Shown here: positions 7,144-11,048 of the stretch, piece after piece
Layout: every line of letters begins with the position of its first letter
Numbering within the stretch: the stretch's first letter is position 1
DNA from: JBIQLO01 sp044464175
GTDB taxonomy: Bacteria > Planctomycetota > Phycisphaerae > Tepidisphaerales > Tepidisphaeraceae
NCBI GenBank assembly: GCA_044464175.1
Contig: JBIQLO010000131.1
Location: forward strand, 1 to 11,048
Length of the DNA: 11,048 nt
Direction of reading: 5' to 3'
Program-made: the position numbers and the translations under genes
Notes under the pieces: model-generated
What the model was told of the DNA's origin: nothing
Seen by the model: only the letters and a program-made list of their open reading frames with translations
Databases searched by the model: none

Positions 7144-7161
7144 GCCCCCACCATCGGGGGC
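7144..7161. other. Perfect GC hairpin in the rpsK-rpoA gap
   Basis: GCCCCC (7144-7149) and GGGGGC (7156-7161) enclose a 6-nt loop, 43 bp before the rpoA start. There is no T-run in the direction of transcription, so termination is unlikely; a role in translational control or RNA processing ahead of rpoA is possible but unproven. Confidence 0.4.
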
Positions 7162-7195
7162 CATCTGACTTTCACCTCGTCAGGGGCGCTGATTA

Positions 7196-7257
7196 CGTCG
7201 CAATCGCGATTTTGGAGGGAGGATCCCGGTCCAGAATCGCAAATCCAAAGTCCAAAA
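7196..7257. repeat. Period-7 inverted repeat array, TCCAAAA type, between rpsK and rpoA
   Basis: The right arm is four contiguous heptamers TCCAGAA, TCGCAAA, TCCAAAG, TCCAAAA (7230-7257). The left arm contains TTTTGGA (7210-7216) preceded by ATCGCGA (7203-7209), complementary to the first two right-arm heptamers with a few mismatches. The 13-nt loop is 7217-7229. It begins five bases after the rpsK stop in the transcript. Confidence 0.5.
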
Positions 7258-7262
7258 TGGTT

Positions 7263-7667
7263 TCACACCCGCCGCTTCTTGGGCGGACGACAGCCGTTGT
7301 GCGGCAGCGGGGTGACATCCTCAATCCCGATCACCTTCAGCCCCGCGTTCTGAATCTGCAGCACCGCCTGCTCGCGCCCCGCCCCGGGCCCGTTGATCTT
7401 CACTTCCACCTCCACCATCCCGTGCTTGCGGGCCTGGCTGGCGGCGCTCTCCGCCGCCCGTCCCGCCGCGAAGGGCGTGCTCTTGCGGGCGCCCTTGAAG
7501 CCGACGGTCCCGGCCGACGCCCAGGAGATCGTCTCTCCATTGGTGTCGGTGATGGTGATCATCGTGTTGTTGAACGTGCTCTTCACGTGCGCGATCCCGC
7601 GGGTGACGCCCTTGCGGATGCGCTTCTTCGGAGCGGCCTTGCCGCCGGTTTTTGATGCTTCAGCCAT
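7263..7667 (-). CDS. rpsK: 30S ribosomal protein S11
   Basis: S11 lies on the platform of the small ribosomal subunit and contacts 16S rRNA near the mRNA exit. The 134-residue protein has the family's HVKSTFNNTMITITDTNGET (27-46), then GFKGARKSTPFAAGRAA (56-72), and the near-invariant end KINGPGAGREQAV (90-102) with DVTPLPHNGCRPPKKRRV (117-134). The N-terminal Lys-rich extension (1-20) is ordinary. The ATG at 7667 is chosen because it begins the family-like region. An in-frame GTG or ATG run further upstream to 7721 only translates repeat sequence. No clear Shine-Dalgarno precedes this start: the bases before it are GACAACG repeats then AATT. This suggests translational coupling to rpsM or leader-independent initiation. 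rpsM is 78 bp upstream and rpoA follows, with rpsD absent. Confidence 0.97.
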   Translation of the reverse strand: MAEASKTGGKAAPKKRIRKGVTRGIAHVKSTFNNTMITITDTNGETISWASAGTVGFKGARKSTPFAAGRAAESAASQARKHGMVEVEVKINGPGAGREQAVLQIQNAGLKVIGIEDVTPLPHNGCRPPKKRRV

Positions 7668-7671
7668 AATT

Positions 7672-7746
7672 CGTTGTCCGTTGTCCGTTGTCCGTGGACC
7701 GCGATCCGTTGCTTGGGCCAACGGTCAACGGCCAGCTGCCAACGAT
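7672..7746. repeat. Period-7 inverted repeat array, CGTTGTC type, between rpsM and rpsK
   Basis: The left arm has three exact CGTTGTC copies (7672-7692), then variants CGTGGAC, CGCGATC and CGTTGCT (to 7713). The right arm reads CAACGGT, CAACGGC, CAGCTGC, CAACGAT (7719-7746), broadly complementary. CCGTTG and CAACGG close a hairpin at the centre. It fills the entire 78-bp gap and touches both the rpsM stop codon and the rpsK start region. Confidence 0.7.
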
Positions 7747-8132
7747 TACTTGCCCAATTCCTTCACGCCCTTCTTGCCGGCGACGGTCTTGCGCGGACCC
7801 TTGCGCGTCCGGGCGTTGGACCGCGTCCGCTGCCCGCGCACCGGCAGCGAACGCCGGTGCCGGTTGCCCCGAAAGCTCCCGATGTCACGCAGCCGCGCGA
7901 TGTGCTGCTGAATCTGCCGCCGCAGCGCCCCTTCCACCGGATGGCTGCGGTCAATGATCCCGATGATCTTGGCCAGCTCATCCTCCGTCAGGTCCTTGGC
8001 GCGGCGCTGCGGGTCGATCGCCGCTTCCTTGAGAATTTCGTTGCTGTTGGTGGGCCCGATGCCGAACAGATAGGTCAGACTGACCCGAATCGGCTTGTCA
8101 TTGGGGATGTCAACGCCTGCAATACGCGGCAT
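7746..8132 (-). CDS. rpsM: 30S ribosomal protein S13
   Basis: S13 sits in the head of the 30S subunit, contacting tRNA in the P site and forming intersubunit bridges. The 128-residue protein begins MPRIAGVDIPNDKPIRVSLT, followed by YLFGIGPTNSNEIL (21-34), the helix-hairpin-helix-like region of the family. It ends with the basic GSFRGNRHRRSLPVRGQRTR (85-104), NARTRKGPRKTVAGKK. Length and all landmarks are normal. The start at 8132 is preceded by GGAG nine bases upstream. A 54-residue in-frame extension to 8294 is discarded because it only reads repeat DNA and part of rpmJ in another frame. It lies between rpmJ (86 bp upstream) and rpsK, the usual order. Confidence 0.98.
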   Translation of the reverse strand: MPRIAGVDIPNDKPIRVSLTYLFGIGPTNSNEILKEAAIDPQRRAKDLTEDELAKIIGIIDRSHPVEGALRRQIQQHIARLRDIGSFRGNRHRRSLPVRGQRTRSNARTRKGPRKTVAGKKGVKELGK

Positions 8133-8142
8133 GGTCGCTCTC

Positions 8143-8213
8143 CAGTTATCAGTGACCAGGTGCCAGTTGCCCCAATCGCCGTGCTGGCAAATGGCAACTG
8201 ACAACTGGCAACT
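8143..8213. repeat. Period-7 inverted repeat array, CAGTTGC type, between rpmJ and rpsM
   Basis: Left-arm heptamers are CAGTTAT, CAGTGAC, CAGGTGC, CAGTTGC (8143-8170). Right-arm heptamers are GGCAAAT, GGCAACT, GACAACT, GGCAACT (8186-8213). The loop is 8171-8185. CAGTTGCC pairs perfectly with GGCAACTG at 8193-8200. The array occupies nearly all of the 86-bp gap but leaves the rpsM ribosome binding site intact. Confidence 0.75.
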
Positions 8214-8218
8214 CGATT

Positions 8219-8332
8219 CTATCCTTGTTTCTGCTTGTGCTTGGGATTGGTGCAGATCACCCGCACGATCCCTTTCCGGCGGACGATCTTGCAATTCTCA
8301 CAAATCCGTTTAACGCTTGTTCGTACTTTCAT
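8219..8332 (-). CDS. rpmJ: 50S ribosomal protein L36
   Basis: This 37-residue protein is the smallest of the large-subunit proteins and binds 23S rRNA. It reads MKVRTSVKRICENCKIVRRK followed by GIVRVICTNPKHKQKQG. The four zinc ligands of the C+ form are all present: C11, C14, C27 and H32. The start at 8332 has GGAG nine bases upstream, and the stop is TAG at 8219-8221. Length is exactly that of the family. It precedes rpsM as in most bacteria, but infA, often found just upstream, is not in the 76-bp gap to map. The gene is easily missed because of its size. Confidence 0.97.
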   Translation of the reverse strand: MKVRTSVKRICENCKIVRRKGIVRVICTNPKHKQKQG

Positions 8333-8348
8333 GACTTATCGCTCCGGG

Positions 8349-8383
8349 CCATTAAAATAACAGGCCCGATCAGTGAATCGGGC
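8349..8383 (-). terminator. Terminator-like hairpin between map and rpmJ
   Basis: GCCCGAT (8364-8370 on plus) and ATCGGGC (8377-8383) form a perfect 7-bp stem with a 6-nt loop. On the minus strand it is followed by CTGTTATTTTAAT, moderately T-rich. It starts about 25 bp after the map stop codon. It could attenuate transcription between map and the ribosomal genes; the weak T-run makes full termination uncertain. Confidence 0.45.
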
Positions 8384-8408
8384 ATTGTAACCGCGACCCC
8401 CTCGGGAC

Positions 8409-9251
8409 TCAAGAGGGATTGCCGCCATTTTGTCGGTTCCCAACCGGTGCGCCGGTCCCGGCCGGCGCCGGCACCCGCCCGTCGGTCAGCACATCCACCC
8501 CCGTATCCGTCACCGCGATGGTATGCTCAAAATGTGCCGCCGGCCGTCCGTCGACCGTCACCACCGTCCAGTTGTCCGGCCGAAGTTCCACCTCCCGCCG
8601 TCCCATCGCCACCATCGGCTCCACCGCGATGGTCATCCCCGGCTTGAGGCGAAAATCGCCCCGAAGCTGCTCGGCGGTCACGAAATTGGGCACCTTCGGG
8701 TCCTCGTGCATGCTCCGCCCCACCCCGTGTCCCACGAATTCCCGCACCACGCTGTACCCGCTCCGCTCCACGTTGTACTGCATCAGCCGCGCGATGTCCG
8801 ACCAGCGCCGCCCCGGCTTGATGTGGCTCAATGCCAGCTCCAGGGTCTGCCGCGTCACGTCCAGCAATCGCTGGACGGCCGGGTTGATCTGCCCCACCGG
8901 CACCGTAATCGCCACATCCGCGCAATACCCCTCCTTCTTCAACGCCAGGTCCAGTGTCACCACATCCCCCTCCCGAAGCGTGCGCCCGCCGGGAATGCCG
9001 TGGACCACCTCCTCGTTGACGCTGATGCACGTCTCGGCCGGATACCCCTCTCCGGCCTTGTAGGTCGGGTAATTCTTGCTCAGCCCGATCGCCCCGTGCC
9101 GATCCAGCTCCACCCGGGCGATTTCATTCAGTTCAAAGGTGCTGATCCCCGGGGCGACGGCCTGGCGCATCTTCTGCAGGATTTCCTGACCGATCTGACC
9201 GGTCGCCCGCATCATCTCGATCTCGCGCCGACTTTTCAGGATAACTGCCAT
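8409..9251 (-). CDS. map: Type I methionine aminopeptidase
   Basis: This 280-residue metalloenzyme removes the initiator methionine from nascent proteins in the cytoplasm. All five metal ligands of the pita-bread fold are present: D101 in VTLDLAL, D112 in CADVAIT, H175 in FVGHGVG, E211 in VEPMV and E242 in HFEHTIA. The substrate-positioning H84 in VVHGIPGG is also there. Residues 1-255 match the ordinary enzyme (the E. coli form is about 264 long). The last 20 or so are a Pro/Gly/Asn-rich tail absent from the fold. The ATG at 9251 gives the typical N-terminus MAVILKSRREIEMMR, though no good ribosome binding site precedes it because a repeat array fills the 83-bp gap to secY. adk, frequently found between secY and map, is missing. 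Confidence 0.97.
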   Translation of the reverse strand: MAVILKSRREIEMMRATGQIGQEILQKMRQAVAPGISTFELNEIARVELDRHGAIGLSKNYPTYKAGEGYPAETCISVNEEVVHGIPGGRTLREGDVVTLDLALKKEGYCADVAITVPVGQINPAVQRLLDVTRQTLELALSHIKPGRRWSDIARLMQYNVERSGYSVVREFVGHGVGRSMHEDPKVPNFVTAEQLRGDFRLKPGMTIAVEPMVAMGRREVELRPDNWTVVTVDGRPAAHFEHTIAVTDTGVDVLTDGRVPAPAGTGAPVGNRQNGGNPS

Positions 9252-9255
9252 CGCT

Positions 9256-9335
9256 CAGTTGCCGGTTGTCAGTTGCCGGTTGTCCGTTGCCCAAAGCCAA
9301 ATGACCTGGCAACTGGCAACTGGTCACTGGCAACT
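9256..9335. repeat. Period-7 inverted repeat array, CAGTTGC type, between secY and map
   Basis: Five heptamers CAGTTGC, CGGTTGT, CAGTTGC, CGGTTGT, CCGTTGC run without gaps at 9256-9290. After 17 bp come GGCAACT, GGCAACT, GGTCACT, GGCAACT at 9308-9335, the reverse complement of the left-arm unit. The last heptamer overlaps the secY stop codon by one base and the first ends four bases from the map ATG, so the array fills the whole gap and can fold into a long hairpin. Confidence 0.8.
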
Positions 9336-10834
9336 TAGTAGTACTGTCTCACCTTCACGCGCTTCCCCTTCTTCTGTGGACCGCCCGCACCCCCGCCGCC
9401 CAGGAAGCCGCCGTAGTTGCGCATCACCAGGTTCGACTCGATCCGCTGGATCATGTCCAGCGCCACGGCCACCACGATCAGCAGTCCCGTCCCGCCCAGG
9501 AAGGAGGTGATGCGGAAATCGATGTTCAGGCCGTTGCCGATGGCCACCGGCACCACCGCGATCACGCACAGGAACGCCGCCCCGACGTACGTAATCCGCA
9601 TCATCACGCGTTCCAGGTAGTCGCTGGTGCGCTTGCCCGGACGCAATCCGGGGACAAAGCTCCCGTAGTCCCGCAGCTGCTCGGCCATCTCCTTCGGCTG
9701 GAACTGGACCGTCGTCCAGAAGTAGGCGAAGAAGTAGATCATGATCGACTCGGTCATCACGTAGACGAACGCGCCGCGGTTGAATTCCGTGTTGAAAAAC
9801 CCGATCACCGAGTTGGTCGGGAAGACGCCGCTGAGCCACCCGAACAACATGCCGGGAAAGAGCATGAGCGACTGGGCGAAGATGATCGGCATGACGCCGC
9901 CGTGGTTCACCCGCAGAGGCAGGTACTGCCGCTGTCCGCCGTAAACCCGGCGGCCACGCGTGTGCTTGGCCTGCTGAATCGGAATCCGCCGCTGCGCCTG
10001 GGTGATCAGGATCGACCCGGCCACCACAAACAAGAACGCGCAGATCAGGAAGATGATCTTCCCCACCCCCATCGACCCCGGCGCCGGGTTGGCGCTCAGG
10101 TCCGTGGTCGAGACCAGCAGCATAATCGCCTCGGGCATGCGGGCTACGATGCCCGCCAGGATGATCAGGCTGATCCCGTTGCCCAGACCGTATTCATCGA
10201 TTTGCTCGCCCAGCCACATCAGGAACATGCTCCCGGCCGTCATGGAGGTGATCCCCATGAGCCAGAACGCCATCGCCCCCGATCCGTCCTGGAACGAGCG
10301 CTGCACCATCCCCTGGCTGAACAGGTAGCTCATCCAGAAGATCGCCTGGATGATGCACAGCGGCACCGTGGCGTAGCGCGTCCATTCCTGGATCTTCTGC
10401 TGCCCCGTCTGTCCCTCTTTCTGCAGCTTCTCCAGTGCCGGTACCACCGTCCCCAGAAGCTGGAAGATAATGGCCGCCGAGATGTACGGCATCACGCCCA
10501 GCCCGAAAATCGTGCTCTGGGAGAGGCTGCCGCCGGAAAAGATCGAGATATAGCTGGCCAGTCGTCCCGCCGCACTGCTCTGGTCACTGGCGAGCTTGCT
10601 GATGGCCGTCTGGTCCACCCCCGGCACCGGAATGCTGAACCCGATCCGGTAAATCGCCAGCATGAACAGGGTGAACAGCACCTTGTTCCGCAGCTCCGGA
10701 ATCACAAAAATGTTGATGATCGTCTGGACGAAGCCGGTGGGACGCCAGCCGCGCTTCCAGCGGATCCAGAAGAACAGCGGAATGCCCACCAGGATGACCA
10801 GCAGGATGATGACTTGAACGTATTTCGGAATCAT
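9335..10834 (-). CDS. secY: Protein translocase subunit SecY
   Basis: SecY forms the channel of the Sec translocon in the inner membrane. The 499-residue protein contains the family landmarks RIGFSIPVPGVD (63-74), the plug region SGGSLSQSTIFGLGVMPYIS (100-119), EYGLGNGISLIILAGIVARM (214-233), RRVYGGQRQYLPLRVNHGGV (295-314), and the cytoplasmic loop QLRDYGSFVPGLRPG (386-400) with the conserved arginine for SecA/ribosome contact. Ten core helices fit the hydrophobic pattern. Homology begins only near residue 36; before it lies an extra hydrophobic segment (5-24) followed by a cluster of basic residues RWKRGWR (25-31). No alternative ATG, GTG or TTG exists near residue 36, so the extension is probably translated. 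A weak GGGA lies before the ATG at 10834. The C-terminus is glycine-rich then basic. Confidence 0.97.
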   Translation of the reverse strand: MIPKYVQVIILLVILVGIPLFFWIRWKRGWRPTGFVQTIINIFVIPELRNKVLFTLFMLAIYRIGFSIPVPGVDQTAISKLASDQSSAAGRLASYISIFSGGSLSQSTIFGLGVMPYISAAIIFQLLGTVVPALEKLQKEGQTGQQKIQEWTRYATVPLCIIQAIFWMSYLFSQGMVQRSFQDGSGAMAFWLMGITSMTAGSMFLMWLGEQIDEYGLGNGISLIILAGIVARMPEAIMLLVSTTDLSANPAPGSMGVGKIIFLICAFLFVVAGSILITQAQRRIPIQQAKHTRGRRVYGGQRQYLPLRVNHGGVMPIIFAQSLMLFPGMLFGWLSGVFPTNSVIGFFNTEFNRGAFVYVMTESIMIYFFAYFWTTVQFQPKEMAEQLRDYGSFVPGLRPGKRTSDYLERVMMRITYVGAAFLCVIAVVPVAIGNGLNIDFRITSFLGGTGLLIVVAVALDMIQRIESNLVMRNYGGFLGGGGAGGPQKKGKRVKVRQYY

Positions 10835-10905
10835 AAATCATCCCGACTGTAGGAACCGCCGGTGCCCTCCGCCGGTGGAGTTTCGATCAGTTACGGCCGC
10901 TCTTG

Positions 10906-10925
10906 CGCCGGCGAGGGCGCCGGCG
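10906..10925. other. GC-rich hairpin in the gap upstream of secY
   Basis: CGCCGGCG (10906-10913) and CGCCGGCG (10918-10925), each itself palindromic, pair with a 4-nt loop. There is no T-run on either side. Two direct copies of CCGCCGGTG lie nearby at 10856-10864 and 10869-10877. The roughly 100-bp gap has no gene. Confidence 0.4.
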
Positions 10926-10934
10926 ACACCGGAT

Positions 10935-11048
10935 TTACGACGCGGCCGGCTCCTCGGTTTGCGGCTGCTCCGCCGCCGCATTCTTCTCCTGGGCCGAATG
11001 GAAGACCGTCCGGCGCTTCTTGGGATAGACGAACGGCTCGCCCTTGAG
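10935..11048 (-). CDS. rplO: C-terminal end of a ribosomal protein, probably L15; 5' part outside window
   Basis: An open frame enters from the right edge and ends at TAA (10935-10937), giving the last 37 residues. They start LKGEPFVYPKKRRTVFHSAQ and continue as an Ala/Glu/Gln-rich tail ending EEPAAS. The sequence itself carries no diagnostic motif. The assignment rests on position: in most bacteria the gene directly before secY is rplO. A basic stretch followed by an acidic Ala/Glu tail matches the way rpoA and rplQ end in this same operon. A different spc-operon protein or an inserted gene cannot be excluded from this fragment. Confidence 0.5.
   Translation of the reverse strand, partial: LKGEPFVYPKKRRTVFHSAQEKNAAAEQPQTEEPAAS

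Noticed and set aside
7102..7164. 21-residue N-terminal extension of RpoA
   Set aside because: It lacks similarity to alpha subunits, and a strong AGGAGA site sits just before the ATG at 7101.
5938..7353. Plus-strand frame of 471 codons opposite rpoA
   Set aside because: It runs across rpoA and the rpoA-rpsK gap, has low-complexity composition and no family signature; rpoA on the minus strand explains the region.
8333..8408. A hidden infA between map and rpmJ
   Set aside because: The gap is only 76 bp, far below the roughly 72 codons needed, and contains no IF-1 motif.
7672..9335. Heptamer arrays as CRISPR or as transposon ends
   Set aside because: Repeats are 7 bp without spacers, arms are inverted around a loop, and no cas or transposase gene is present.
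9902..10852. Plus-strand frame of 316 codons opposite secY
   Set aside because: Composition is dominated by R, H, D, P and Q, typical of a shadow frame; secY is unmistakable on the other strand.

Overview
The window is a GC-rich bacterial chromosome segment in which every convincing gene lies on the minus strand, so transcription runs from high to low coordinates. The right half is the distal part of the spc/alpha ribosomal-protein region. The left half is a short run of metabolic, envelope and uncharacterised genes. The gene mix suggests a Planctomycetota-like bacterium, possibly a Phycisphaerae relative: a shortened alpha operon, a stand-alone leuD, a planctomycete-looking membrane/BRCT-like protein, and intergenic heptamer arrays. 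This assignment is inference, because no 16S rRNA or other phylogenetic marker was compared.

Right half, in order of transcription: the C-terminal tail of a ribosomal protein, probably L15 (10935-11048); secY (9335-10834); map (8409-9251); rpmJ (8219-8332, too short for most ORF finders); rpsM (7746-8132); rpsK (7263-7667); rpoA (6025-7101); rplQ (5379-5924). These encode the core translocon pore, the N-terminal methionine excision enzyme, four ribosomal proteins and the RNA polymerase alpha subunit. adk, infA and rpsD, which commonly interrupt this order in other bacteria, are absent from their usual places. A strong rho-independent terminator (5296-5356) closes the unit after rplQ. Four gaps in this operon (secY/map, rpmJ/rpsM, rpsM/rpsK, rpsK/rpoA) are filled by inverted arrays of 7-bp repeats that can fold into hairpins.

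Left half, in order of transcription: a near-consensus sigma70-type promoter (5168-5197) drives a processive family 2 glycosyltransferase of the cellulose/mannan-synthase type (3492-5114). About 100 bp further on is a membrane-anchored coiled-coil protein of unknown function whose C-terminal region resembles a BRCT domain (1940-3391). Next come leuD, the small subunit of isopropylmalate isomerase (1182-1742), a GNAT-family acetyltransferase (588-1097), and a sedoheptulose-7-phosphate isomerase, gmhA-like (1-502, cut by the window edge). The glycosyltransferase and gmhA both point to cell-surface polysaccharide chemistry. leuD belongs to leucine synthesis and its leuC partner is not in the window.

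There is no rRNA, tRNA, CRISPR array, transposase or phage gene. No gap exceeds 300 bp; the largest are 5115-5378 (terminator plus promoter) and 1743-1939 (a possible weak leuD promoter and a run of nine C, nothing else recognised). I see no obvious new multi-gene system. The two most unusual things are the BRCT-like membrane protein and the period-7 inverted repeats inserted throughout a normally compact ribosomal operon.
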